Shown one piece after another: positions 14,092 through 26,119 of a stretch of 64,000 nucleotides of DNA. Numbering within the stretch: the first letter of the stretch is position 1; each line of letters opens with the position of its first letter. Under the pieces are notes generated by a model that was given only the letters and a program-made list of their open reading frames with translations, did no database searches and was not told where the DNA came from. This stretch comes from Paramecium sonneborni. Its lineage: Eukaryota > Ciliophora > Oligohymenophorea > Peniculida > Parameciidae. Both the position numbers and the translations under genes were made by a program. Where the stretch lies: the NCBI GenBank assembly GCA_905182985.1, contig CAJJDN010000176.1:140957-204956 (forward strand), given 5' to 3'.

Positions 14092-15537
14092 TCATAAATA
14101 TAACACAATTAAATTTTTGCTTTTGGTTGAAGTAATCCATCTTCCTAGACGATGCTCTTGACTCTCAACAGTAAGGATTTTATTATCAAATATATTAATA
14201 TGATTAATGATACCAAACTAAATTAATATAATTTAAAATCTTACACTTTAAAGTGATCTAACTTTAGTGATTTATTTGTTTGTAACGTTATAAATATTAA
14301 GATTGTCATCAATTGATCCTGAAATTAAAAGATCACTATTATAAATGGTTCCCTAAAAATTAAAAACAAATTTTTACCAAAGCAGTAATCCATTTATCAC
14401 CATGAGGTTTTTATAATTCAAATAAAGGTTTTCTTTTTTTTACATTCCATAAATTAATGTTAGAGTCAATAGAACCAGTTGCAAAAGTCTCAAGAGTGAT
14501 AGCTCTAATGCAATCAATAGATTATTCATGTCCACTATATAAAAGTTATCCTCCTGATTTAGTTTTCCATTATATCATTTATCTATCATATCCACAACTT
14601 AAGAAATCATCAGCATTAAAGCAATCGATGTCATTTGCTTCTGTACTATGTCCAAAACTTATTAATTACTTGTAAATATTACAATGTATCAATATAAGCT
14701 CTTTATGCAGCATCCCATTATATGAAAGTTCTATCACAAGAGATACTACATAAATTATTTGAATTATATCCAAATTTAACTCCATAAATTGGGGCTTTAT
14801 GATGTTTGAGTGTTTCAATCAGTTTATTTGATGTTGTATCCCATAATTTAATTGAATGATCTTTACCAGCACTAGCTAAAATTTTGCCATCAAAATTTAA
14901 TGATATAGATAAAACTTCATCATAATGTCCATCTCCATGTTTGCCTACTTCTCTCTAAATGAATTCTTTCTTTTTTGTTTCTAAATCCCCTAAAATTTAA
15001 CATCAATTTTATTACATTTAATGATACTTGAATCTTTAGAACTGGAATACATATGTTTGCCAAATTCATCCACTTAAGTACATGTAATAGCTCGTAAATG
15101 ACCTTTATAGATTTCTCTATTGAATTCTCGATCAAATTTCTGGATTTATGATTAGTATATCGTATGTTTTTCAGCAAACTAACATTACAATTATTAAGTA
15201 CTTTTTCAAGGAGAGCTACGTTTAATCTTTTATCTTCATCATTCATATGAATGTCATGATGATCTTGAAAAAAATCATCATTTTTGGATTACAATTCTTA
15301 TTTAGTTTGTTATAAAATTTATTTAGCTAATCTAAGTCTTCTGTTATCTTCAGTCTCATCAATCTCGCTATCACTTTTATCTGAGATATTTTATGGTTTT
15401 TAATTTTCTAATTCATCCAAGTATTCTGAATCGATTGATTCATCATCATCAATTTTTTATTTTTTGGTTTACTTAGGATTAGCTATTTTGGGTTTTTTTA
15501 TTTTTTTGACAGCCTTTTTAATTGTGTTTTTAGGCAT
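14092..15537 (-). CDS. RRP9: RRP9/U3-55K homologue, WD40 subunit of the U3 snoRNP
   Basis: Exons on the minus strand are 15537-15202, 15178-15016, 14989-14683, 14657-14378, 14352-14245 and 14217-14092. The sum is 440 codons (439 residues). Introns are 23-27 bases; the one at 14658-14682 ends AAG, the others TAG. A basic then acidic N-terminus is followed by WD blades that track U3-55K closely: KGHLRAITCT, GKHGDGHYDEVLS, GKILASAGKDHSIKLWD, SGHEQSIDCI. The C-terminus carries the near-invariant ESQEHRLGRW. Established role: RRP9 recognises the box B/C motif of U3 snoRNA for 18S pre-rRNA processing in the nucleolus. The small Myb gene lies 75 bases upstream on the same strand. Confidence 0.92.
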
Positions 15538-15612
15538 AGTTAAAATTTACAACAAATTAAATATAAATATATAAATATATATAATATAAATATAAATATA
15601 AAAAGTAAAAAT

Positions 15613-15996
15613 TCAATGTATTTTTTTATTTTTTGAATTGTTATGTATGGATTAATATTGATTATTGATATCTAATTCATTCTTTAGATAACGAAGTTTC
15701 TTGTAATAACGATTCTTGATCATATTCATAGTTTTTCCAGGGAAATACTTAACAATCTTATTAAAATTAGGTCCATATAATGATACTAATTTAAGGATTT
15801 CTTTGTCTTCATCTTTAGTAAAATTATGTTTTTGAAATGTTTATTTATGTATTTGATTTTAAGTGGATTGTTGAATACAAAGAGTCATGAGATATTCAAG
15901 TGAAGACTCATCTTAAATAGGATTTCTGGATATAGAAGAACAAAATTACTTTAATTGATCATCATAAATGAACATTTAATAAGTATTGGTTGTCAT
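15613..15996 (-). CDS. Small SANT/Myb-like DNA-binding protein (first copy)
   Basis: Single exon of 127 residues. The C-terminal half holds one SANT/Myb-like helix bundle: FTKDEDKEILKLVSLYGPNF followed by NKIVKYFPGKTMNMIKNRYY. The usual spaced aromatics are partly replaced (Phe/Tyr). The N-terminal half is Gln-rich and includes SSLEYLMTLC. Single-repeat Myb proteins often bind DNA or chromatin; the target is unknown. The same gene recurs at 16777-17160 in the duplicated segment, probably through assembly. Confidence 0.75.
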
Positions 15997-16063
15997 GAAT
16001 GCAATAATAATTTAAATAATGATCAAATATTGTTAATAATTATAATGTATCATATGTTATAAT

Positions 16064-16731
16064 TCATTTTGGAAACAAAGCAATGTTATTTTCAATGAAT
16101 TAGTAAAATTATTCAAAATTGACCATTTGTTGTTAAAAGCTATATTCAGTTACAATATCTTCAGCCTCCTACTCAGAAAAGAAACTCATAAGATATTCTT
16201 TAAATTATGTAAGTGTCATAACTTCATTTTATTGAGGATACATATCTCCAGTTTCAAGAGCATATTAATTGAATCCAGAATAATTACAAAGATCATTATA
16301 TCTAATGGTATCAATTAATGTATTGTTTAATTTAAAATATTTATCAACCATTAGAACCATATACCATAAGGGTAAATTGCAATCAACATATTTTTTAAGA
16401 TCCATCAATTGATTAATATTAATACTGCTGCTTTCAGTTTTGCTTAGTAATTTACGTACAATCTTTTATTCATATTCTTTTAATGCCTCATTCATATCTT
16501 TAGGTTAAGGTAATTATTAATTTTGATTCTACTATTATTGTCTTTCTTATGATTGATCATCTTAATCTTCTTCTTCTTAAGATCCCGATTGCTCATTTAA
16601 TTCTAATTCTAAATCTTCCTCTTCTTCTGAATCTATAGGAACTTATATTAAATTAGGATTCTCAATCAATTATTTTTTATATTACTCAACTGCTTATTTT
16701 ACATACTTTTCTTTTTCATTATTAATAAGAG
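16064..16731 (-). CDS. 3' part of multi-pass membrane protein gene (duplicate, cut at N)
   Basis: The minus-strand frame ends at TGA 16064-16066. It encodes an acidic Glu/Gln-rich stretch and a C-terminal helical segment (FKEYLMSFFSEQEAEDIV). It is truncated where the sequence meets the N at 16732. The same sequence at 17228-17895 continues upstream into the full gene. This copy is very probably an assembly duplicate. Confidence 0.6.
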
Positions 16732-16732
16732 N

Positions 16733-17895
16733 ATATAAATATATATAATATAAATATAAATATAAAAAGTAAAAATTCAATGTATTTTTTTATTTTTTGA
16801 ATTGTTATGTATGGATTAATATTGATTATTGATATCTAATTCATTCTTTAGATAACGAAGTTTCTTGTAATAACGATTCTTGATCATATTCATAGTTTTT
16901 CCAGGGAAATACTTAACAATCTTATTAAAATTAGGTCCATATAATGATACTAATTTAAGGATTTCTTTGTCTTCATCTTTAGTAAAATTATGTTTTTGAA
17001 ATGTTTATTTATGTATTTGATTTTAAGTGGATTGTTGAATACAAAGAGTCATGAGATATTCAAGTGAAGACTCATCTTAAATAGGATTTCTGGATATAGA
17101 AGAACAAAATTACTTTAATTGATCATCATAAATGAACATTTAATAAGTATTGGTTGTCATGAATGCAATAATAATTTAAATAATGATCAAATATTGTTAA
17201 TAATTATAATGTATCATATGTTATAATTCATTTTGGAAACAAAGCAATGTTATTTTCAATGAATTAGTAAAATTATTCAAAATTGACCATTTGTTGTTAA
17301 AAGCTATATTCAGTTACAATATCTTCAGCCTCCTACTCAGAAAAGAAACTCATAAGATATTCTTTAAATTATGTAAGTGTCATAACTTCATTTTATTGAG
17401 GATACATATCTCCAGTTTCAAGAGCATATTAATTGAATCCAGAATAATTACAAAGATCATTATATCTAATGGTATCAATTAATGTATTGTTTAATTTAAA
17501 ATATTTATCAACCATTAGAACCATATACCATAAGGGTAAATTGCAATCAACATATTTTTTAAGATCCATCAATTGATTAATATTAATACTGCTGCTTTCA
17601 GTTTTGCTTAGTAATTTACGTACAATCTTTTATTCATATTCTTTTAATGCCTCATTCATATCTTTAGGTTAAGGTAATTATTAATTTTGATTCTACTATT
17701 ATTGTCTTTCTTATGATTGATCATCTTAATCTTCTTCTTCTTAAGATCCCGATTGCTCATTTAATTCTAATTCTAAATCTTCCTCTTCTTCTGAATCTAT
17801 AGGAACTTATATTAAATTAGGATTCTCAATCAATTATTTTTTATATTACTCAACTGCTTATTTTACATACTTTTCTTTTTCATTATTAATAAGAG
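16733..17895. repeat. Direct duplication copy 2 (1163 bases)
   Basis: Begins immediately after the N at 16732 and repeats 15569-16731. It then continues uninterrupted into the upstream part of the membrane-protein gene, as expected if it is the true continuation. Confidence 0.9.
16777..17160 (-). CDS. Small SANT/Myb-like protein (second copy)
   Basis: Same sequence as the gene at 15613-15996, shifted by 1164 bases. It sits 67 bases downstream of the membrane-protein stop codon on the same strand. Only one of the two copies is expected to exist in the genome if the N junction is an assembly artefact. Confidence 0.6.
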
Positions 17896-19436
17896 AGGTA
17901 AATGCATATTTTATAAGCTATTATTAACCAACAGTTAAAGAATATTAATCTTTTTCTTAATTCTATTCTTAGTCTTAATCTTAATTTTCATTTTCTTCTT
18001 AATGTTATTCTGAATCTTATTCATTTACTTAATGATGATGATGATTACCCTATTCCTCTTCTTTACGATTACAAAATCTTAAATAATGAGATACTTTTTC
18101 TAACAAACATTGTCTATTGTATTGAGATTCTGCACATACTTTAAATGGATCTGCTACTAAATGTGTATAACTTAATACTTTAACAATCATTGGTGTTAAA
18201 ATAGTTACATTTATTGATGCTATTGATACAAAAACTGATAACCATGTATGTTCAAGAATTGAATTATTCACTCTATGTGCATAAAACAACCAAGAGAACC
18301 AAAAGATTTAGATAAAAATAAAGGAGTGTAATAATCTCAAATTGAAATGTTTTGATCCAATTACTTATTATAATCTAGATTTGTTCTTTTACAATGGTAA
18401 ATTGATATAAGGTGGTGTTTAAATTCCACGAAATTGCTAAGTTGCAGGGCTATATTTATATGGAGTGTCTATCTTTGTATAAATTTAATATAGGTTGTTT
18501 TTTTACACCCAATAATATAAAAGTAATACTATAGTAATTAGTATAGATGAGAAGACATAGGTTAGAAAAAAACAAAGGATAATCGGTATTATACTGAATG
18601 AGTTGATTCTTAAGATTTATGTATAGATTTTACGTTGGTTCAAATTCAAATATTATGCAAAATTGAAATCCTTCCTCAAAATCCTAGAATTTATCACTGG
18701 AATATCAATAGGTTAAATAAACTATTATCTGATTGAATGATATTGCACTTTCTCTTGTATTATATAAGTGTTTGAATCATTATACAAGTACATATTCTCA
18801 TACAATCTATGCGTTTATTCTGCATCTAATTGTTCAAATTCTTCATTTATAGAATTTTAATGCTACCACAAAAAAGTAAATACAACTCCTACACCAAACC
18901 ACACTATTATAAATGTCACAATTTGCATTAAGAATTTATCTAGATCTACATAATATAGAACTCCATAAATATTCAATTTTTGCTTAATAGAACTACTTGA
19001 CATATAATTGAATACCAATATTATAAACACCATTGGTAACATTAATGCTGAATCTCTAAAATCTTATAATTATGTCTAATTACTTTAACATGTATTTCAA
19101 CAATCTTATATCAATCTTATTCATTAACCATCTAATTATCGTTAAAACCATGAACATCAATAATATTAAAATCAACCCATTAAAAGTAACAGTCTTAGTT
19201 TATGAACTAACTTTTTTTGTTGCTAATCTATCTTAAATTTGAGTGTCATTCAAATCAGCTACTGATTCAATCATGTCAGGTATTATTTCTATTAAAACTT
19301 GATCTAAATTGGGTTCAAAAGTATACACATCAGCGTAGTGTTATAATTTATTCATTATAATATTAGTAAATGATAAATAATATATTAATTCATTCATATT
19401 AACTTAATTGATCAAATAATCCTCGAAATTCTTCAT
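17228..19436 (-). CDS. Multi-pass membrane protein, family unknown
   Basis: Model: 19436-19084 and 19055-17228 with one 28-base TAG intron, 726 residues from the first downstream ATG. After about 75 hydrophilic residues there are roughly seven hydrophobic segments, including TFNGLILILLMFMVLTIIRW, DSALMLPMVFIILVF, FLMQIVTFIIVWFGVGVVF and WLSVFVSIASINVTILTPMI. The C-terminal 300 residues are acidic, with an HHHH tract and Gln/Glu runs. The 5' end is uncertain: coding-like sequence continues upstream (for example LFVTLIIQYCDGKFLNN), but an in-frame TGA at 19476-19478 interrupts it. That TGA is either a sequence error or inside an intron I could not place. I do not recognise the family. Confidence 0.55.
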
Positions 19437-20900
19437 TTCATTTTATTAAAATTCATTGAACTTCCATTTAGCGAATCATTTTCTATTGTTTAAGAATTTT
19501 CCATCACAATATTGTATAATTAATGTTACAAACAAATCACTTAAATTTCATTTTTATAATAATATCATCACTATCTATAATTGTTAAATCTAACAATAAT
19601 TTTAATTTACTTTCTAAATAGTTATTTTTCCATTTCTCTCTTGAAATCAATTCTATATAAGTTTAAATTATCAAATACTCTCGTTTCAGAATTTAAATAT
19701 GTTACGTAATGAATTATAAACTAAAGATGAAGTATTGATAGGAATATATATTCTTCCTTTTAATGCTTACTTTTCTATCATATCTTAATCATAAAATATC
19801 TAGATATTCTTAACAAATTAAGATATTTTTTTGTTTTTATTTAAACTATTTTTCATATCATTTTTACAAAAGAAAATGTGAAATTTCAATCAAATTTAAC
19901 CTTAATAGGCTTTTTTTTCTTAATCTTCTTTATTATAAAAATCTCTCATTTTAGTATTCAATTTATTTTATAGTTTCTAAAAACAAGTATATTTGGTTTT
20001 CTAAATTTCTTTTTTTCTTAAACTCAATGAATTACACTCCCTTTATCATCATAATAAGTAACCCAGTCTATAATATTTTTGGATTTTAAAAATAAGATCT
20101 ATTCTTATGTATGATTTCTTTTTGCAAAGATATTATAAATATTGAATGTAAGGCCTTCTCATTTTATTAGATTCTACTGTTTTGGGTTTCATATTATATA
20201 ACAAGTAAAGGTTAATAATTAAATTTATCATCTTTAATAATATATTTTGATTGAGTTTATTTATTTATTAATCAAAACAAACACTGTATTTCTATATTTA
20301 TTATTCTACGAAAATTTTGTGATAACAATAATGTATCTTCAATTTAATCAAAAGCTTTCTTTCTAAATCAAATAAATTTAAAACAAATCAAATTTACTTT
20401 AAGATAGTAAGTAATTATCAGATTTTTAAAGTGTAATTTAATTAAAAACTAAGTATATTGTTATTAAATTCACTTTCTAATTTAGAAGAAATCTACTTCA
20501 TCATCATAATATAAAAATAATATGATTAAAAATATATAAGGTATACTTTTATAATTATTTTGAATGAAATTTTAAGATTTCGAAAATAATAACTAGAATT
20601 GGTTAAATGGGTATTATTTTTCAATATCTTTTTATTAAACTAAATTTTAATAATTAATTATTTGTTTATCATTTCATCTTTTGGATTCATGAATCAAAGA
20701 AATTTTGGTTTGAGAAATAACTATGATTGATAAGAAAATACCTATAGACAACTAGATATTATTGAATAATATTGTAGGTAGAATTTAATATTGAAAGAAA
20801 AGAAGAGAATAGAGTTGAATTAATTGAATGTTGGGTTTTTTGTATTTGATGATATAATGTTTAACATTTTCATTGGTTCATTAGTTCCAATGATGAAATG
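19437..20900. other. Possible 5' exons of the membrane-protein gene, then AT-rich spacer
   Basis: From 19437 to about 20190 the minus strand has short coding-like stretches (GRIYIPINTSSLVYNS near 19745; NIIDWVTYYDDKG near 20060) that may be 5' exons joined by tiny introns, but I could not close a frame. From 20200 to 20900 I see only AT-rich sequence without a gene. Confidence 0.3.
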
Positions 20901-22215
20901 TCACTGCAATATATGGCTATTATATTGCTATGGTTATTGATTTCCAATTTATGACATATCAACTTCACTTTTTAAATTCAGTAAAGGTTGATGTTGCATA
21001 AACATATGATATTAAAACAATTTGAATAATTGATTAATATCTTAAAAAGAATACAATTGATTTGTATCTATTGTATTCTCACATTAGCTACATTTCTAAC
21101 ATAATTAGAAATTGATTTGAGTGTCATTTTGTTTGGCATAACATTATGAATATTATTATTAATTTATTCCAAACTCTAATCTTTCTTTATCAAGTAATGA
21201 TAGAGCTTAAAAATTTTATTAATACTTGGATAACATAAATGGATTATACGTTGCTTGATTATTATTAAAAATGATTTCTTCTTTTACATTTAATTACTAG
21301 GGTGAAATGAATTAATTTGATAGTTACTCTTTTTCTATAGTTTATTGAATAGGATTCTATAATTAATTAGATTCCTATATATATTCTTCTTTGACTTTCA
21401 AATTATCTTTATTTTTAGATCTTGTGATTCTTTTGAAAATTTCAGATCTAACATTTGAAAGTTAACATTTTTTGATCTAAATAGAATCACTAATAAATCT
21501 ATAAGGTTTAATTTTTTTTTTCTTTTTATATCTGGATATATTCAAAGAATCTTAAGAATCTGCACATTATTCATCCTCAGAATTTTCTAGATCTGATTAG
21601 AATCGTCTTTGCAAATTGGCATAAAATCTATTTTTTACCATATTTTCCTATTTGAATATAATAAATATTATTTATACAGGTCTGCCATTAAGAAAACTAG
21701 ATATATAACTCCATTTAGTTCCATACTTTTTATATAATTTGATAATCATCTTGTCTTCTTACTCTGTCCATTTCTCACTATTAATATGACCTTATAATTG
21801 ATTTAGATAACGTTCTCTAACTTGTTTTCCAGTTCTCCAATTCATCACAGTGCATATCTTACTCCATTTTTTTCCATACTTTTGAACAAGGTCTTTTAAT
21901 TAATCATCTTCTTCCTAACACCACAATTGTCTTTAAAGAGTCTTAAATTAAGATATTCATTTACTTGATCTGGATGTAGTTTTTACCATTTCATCATACA
22001 TTCTAAGGGACTTGGACCATTTAATTTAGAGCTTATACATTTCCAATTACCCTAATGAACAAGAAACAATTCTTTAAGTTCTTCTTCATCACTGTTAGTC
22101 CATTTATGAGCATACTTTTAAAATATTTAAATTTAAAACAAACCTCAAAAACAGCTTCTTTATGATCTTTAACTTAATTCTGGTTAGTCGTAGTACTAAC
22201 CTCCGTTGTTAGCAT
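20901..22215 (-). CDS. Three-repeat MYB transcription factor (R1R2R3 type)
   Basis: Exons on the minus strand are 22215-22144, 22114-21965, 21941-21678 and 21647-20901. They sum to 411 codons (410 residues). The introns at 22115-22143 and 21942-21964 end AAG; the third ends TAG. Three consecutive Myb repeats fill residues 25-190: KWTNSDEEELKELFLVHQGN, LWCQEEDDQLKDLVQKYG..W..I and KWTEQEDKMIIKLYKKYGTK, each followed by the W-x-x-I helix and an R/Q-rich recognition helix. This is the c-Myb/3R-MYB layout, known for cell-cycle gene control. The C-terminal half is Lys/Gln-rich with a small Cys cluster (LCQKCSQC). Confidence 0.88.
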
Positions 22216-22583
22216 TTTTTTTTTTTTAAATATTACATAAATTTCAAGATCGATTTTTGTTTTAATAGTATGAGATGACGAATTAAACTTACAATATTAA
22301 GCAAATCTTATAAGGCAAAAAACATCAATTTTTTATTAAAATATATTGAAATACAACATGATAAATTGTCATTCTAAATTATTTATTATCATTTATTCAT
22401 ATTACATTGCCATTTCAAGTATAATTATCTGTCATATTTTATTTAGATAGATTAACAACAAGATAAATGTCAAGTTTTATAATAATAAATGCATCAATTT
22501 AATTGCATAATATAATAATTATATATAATAAAAATGAATTTCCTATATTAATAGATATTAATTGTAATTCTAAACTTATTATT
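22216..22583. promoter_or_regulatory. Divergent intergenic region
   Basis: Separates the MYB gene from the PX-domain gene, so it should carry both promoters. A poly-T tract follows the MYB start codon on the plus strand. Nothing else is recognisable. Confidence 0.35.
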
Positions 22584-25500
22584 ATGCATTCTAAACGATA
22601 ATATTCATTTCAAGAGTAATGTCCATCATAAAAGATATCTCATCTATAATTAAAAAGAGTTCATTCAGTGACTAATCCACTTCAAGATGAGGTAAAACAA
22701 AAATAATAATAAATTGAAAAGACCGTATATCAGTTGATTTTTACACATCAAGTAATTAAGAACATAGAAATTGTCTCTTTGTCTAAAGAAAAAGATAACA
22801 TCTCTCTTCACAAAAAACATATAGTTCATTATGTTATATAAATCAACACAGACTATTTTGACTATTAAATTTAAAGAAGGTACAAATAATTTCTTGAGCT
22901 ATATAAATAAGTATCAAATTTATATTTTTTTAGTTAAAACCTAATTTCAAATTTAATGAATTTCCCCAGAAAAAATTGTTTAAATCAAATAAAAGTGAGG
23001 TTGTTTAAGAAAGAAGGAAATCATTACAAAGTAAATTAATGGCTAAAATATTAGAATTCTTATAAACTATCCTCTCTAGTCTAGAATAACAAAGACCAAT
23101 TGAATTTTTAAAGTTTATAGAAATTAAAGAACAATTTATGAAGAAGGGATTTGATAATATTAAATTACATGGACTCAGCAGTGATCAATTTAATTTAGAT
23201 TCATTATTAGAACCTGAATTATAGAAGCATTAACCATAAAACGATATTGAAAAGACTGTACTTTGTTATATTCATAAACTTAATAGTCGTAAGGAGGATA
23301 GAATGAAAATTATAAAGTATACTATTAAAATTCTATTAGATAAGTTAACTTGAAAATATTTTATTCGGAAAACTATAATATTTATCATACAATATCATGC
23401 AATTCTTATTTATAGGAGATAAAGATAAAGAAATTATGGGTTTAACCTAAATGATATAAAATGATTCAGATTCTCATATCTAATGCAATTGTTTACTTTC
23501 TTTCTTAAGTAAATTGTTAGACTTTGAATATAATCCATGTAATTTAATTTATTCTAATTGAAGTTGCTGAAATTTCTTTGAAAGCATTTTGTGAATTGAA
23601 TATGAAATAAATCAAGCAAATGAAATTGTAAAATCACATCAAAGATAATTAATAAAATAAATGTTACAAAAATGCTTTATAATTGCTACACAAATATTTA
23701 GAAGGCAATCCATTATTAGATTAAAGCATAGTTAAATTTTTAATTGAAGATGAAGAGGTATTAAGAATTTACCAAANGTTCATTCAGTGACTAATCCACT
23801 TCAAGATGAGGTAAAACAAAAATAATAATAAATTGAAAAGACCGTATATCAGTTGATTTTTACACATCAAGTAATTAAGAACATAGAAATTGTCTCTTTG
23901 TCTAAAGAAAAAGATAACATCTCTCTTCACAAAAAACATATAGTTCATTATGTTATATAAATCAACACAGACTATTTTGACTATTAAATTTAAAGAAGGT
24001 ACAAATAATTTCTTGAGCTATATAAATAAGTATCAAATTTATATTTTTTTAGTTAAAACCTAATTTCAAATTTAATGAATTTCCCCAGAAAAAATTGTTT
24101 AAATCAAATAAAAGTGAGGTTGTTTAAGAAAGAAGGAAATCATTACAAAGTAAATTAATGGCTAAAATATTAGAATTCTTATAAACTATCCTCTCTAGTC
24201 TAGAATAACAAAGACCAATTGAATTTTTAAAGTTTATAGAAATTAAAGAACAATTTATGAAGAAGGGATTTGATAATATTAAATTACATGGACTCAGCAG
24301 TGATCAATTTAATTTAGATTCATTATTAGAACCTGAATTATAGAAGCATTAACCATAAAACGATATTGAAAAGACTGTACTTTGTTATATTCATAAACTT
24401 AATAGTCGTAAGGAGGATAGAATGAAAATTATAAAGTATACTATTAAAATTCTATTAGATAAGTTAACTTGAAAATATTTTATTCGGAAAACTATAATAT
24501 TTATCATACAATATCATGCAATTCTTATTTATAGGAGATAAAGATAAAGAAATTATGGGTTTAACCTAAATGATATAAAATGATTCAGATTCTCATATCT
24601 AATGCAATTGTTTACTTTCTTTCTTAAGTAAATTGTTAGACTTTGAATATAATCCATGTAATTTAATTTATTCTAATTGAAGTTGCTGAAATTTCTTTGA
24701 AAGCATTTTGTGAATTGAATATGAAATAAATCAAGCAAATGAAATTGTAAAATCACATCAAAGATAATTAATAAAATAAATGTTACAAAAATGCTTTATA
24801 ATTGCTACACAAATATTTAGAAGGCAATCCATTATTAGATTAAAGCATAGTTAAATTTTTAATTGAAGATGAAGAGGTATTAAGAATTTACCAAAACTTT
24901 AAATCTTAAAGAAAAACACTTGATAGTGCAAAAAACTTGGATTCTTCAGATGAATACATCACTCCTGCAAGCACATCAGAAACAATAAGAAAATTTTCAT
25001 CAAAAGATATGATTCTATTGGAAGACGATAATACTCCATAATTTCTAATTAAAATACTGACTCTAAATTATAATTGGAAATTAGTGAAATGTAATGTAAA
25101 TGTTTATTTGCTTTAGAGTATAAAAATTGCAGTTTACTTCATTTATAAGGTTAGATAATAAAGAATTCCTACATTCTAAAATGCAATTAAATTCAAAAAA
25201 TTTATAAATTATTTACTGAATAAAAGTAATGGAGAAATTCTTTCAAAAAGTTTCAAATAATAGATTAAATAGATGAGAATAATTTTATAGCATTAGAATC
25301 TTCTATATGGAGTATAAAGTCTTCTTATTAAACATTTATTTTTCTAAGTAAGTTTTCTTTAAAGGAATAAAGTGAAAACAAAATATCTTTCACTGTAGAA
25401 TTTTTAAAAGATAGTTTAAAAGTTTACATGAATTATGTCAAGAAAAATGAACTTTTATGTATAAATTTTAGAAACTTTAGGTAAAAAGGTTTCCTATGTA

Positions 25501-25650
25501 GAAATATTCAAAATTGATTAAGAAAGAATAGAAGTTATAACTGTGACCAATTTGATTGATTAAGAATAAAAAAATCATGTATTACCCTCTTTACTCAATG
25601 AAGATAATTCATATGAAGTTTAAATTGATAAACTTTACTAACTATTATGA
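22584..25650 (+). CDS. PX-domain protein (phosphoinositide-binding), interrupted by an assembly duplication
   Basis: If one copy of the 1118-base duplication is dropped, exons 22584-22691, 22722-22910, 22934-23316, 23345-23538, 23564-23776 joined to 24896-25090, 25117-25458 and 25481-25650 sum to exactly 598 codons (597 residues). Three of the six introns end AAG. Residues 40-130 form a PX domain: QRRYKQFLELYKQLKPNF, the Pro-containing loop NEFPQKKLF and VQERRKSLQSKLMAKIL, with the Arg-Arg-Tyr that contacts phosphoinositide. The rest is helical and unidentified, as in many sorting-nexin-like proteins. Expected place: endosomal or phagosomal membrane. The start is the in-frame ATG before KRQYSFQEQ. 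Confidence 0.75.
22659..23776. repeat. Direct duplication copy 1 (1118 bases), ends at single N
   Basis: Matches 23778-24895 at an offset of 1119. It starts inside exon 1 of the PX gene and ends inside exon 5. The N is at 23777. Confidence 0.9.
23778..24895. repeat. Direct duplication copy 2 (1118 bases)
   Basis: Begins directly after the N at 23777, mid-exon, and repeats the same part of the PX gene. It then runs on into the unique 3' part of the gene. Confidence 0.9.
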
Positions 25651-26119
25651 AATTTATTTATTTACTAAATAGAATATAAAAATATATAAGGTAAAAAAAA
25701 AAGTTAAATTAAATCTTAATCTATTATCTAAATTGATATGTATTTACACATCTTATTACTATTTTTCAATAAATCTTTTTTTTGATTAGTATTAAGCTCT
25801 GAGAAAATGAATTTTATTAAGATTAATGTAAAAAAAAAGATTCTGCTTTAAGCGTTATTATTTCGATCCAGATTCTTCGTGGATCAAGAAAATATATAAT
25901 GGATAAATTATAATATATGGCAAATAAATTTTATTAAACTTCTATTATCTTATTTCTAGAATAAATCTAATTTTTTATAATAAATTTAAAAAATTTATAC
26001 CTTTGTGAATTTTCAATTTTCAAAAGATAATCACATGATCATTGATGTAATCCTTATAAGATAAGAACATGAAACAATGATTAATTTGGATGTTTAGAAC
26101 ACACACATTTATGATTAAT
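25651..26119. other. Intergenic region between convergent genes
   Basis: AT-rich, between the 3' ends of the PX gene and the DHHC gene. No gene seen. Confidence 0.5.

Larger units (their letters stand above)
15569..16731. repeat. Direct duplication copy 1 (1163 bases), ends at single N
   Basis: Matches 16733-17895 at both ends, at a constant offset of 1164, and the reading frames inside agree. The copies are separated by one N at 16732. It contains the small Myb gene and the 3' part of a membrane-protein gene. Best read as an unmerged contig overlap. Confidence 0.9.

Noticed and set aside
14457..14675. Plus-strand ORF MLESIEPVAKVSR
   Set aside because: Antisense shadow of RRP9.
15569..17895. 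Genuine tandem gene duplication of a Myb gene
   Set aside because: The copies look identical, flank a single N, and the pattern recurs twice more with gene-breaking effect.
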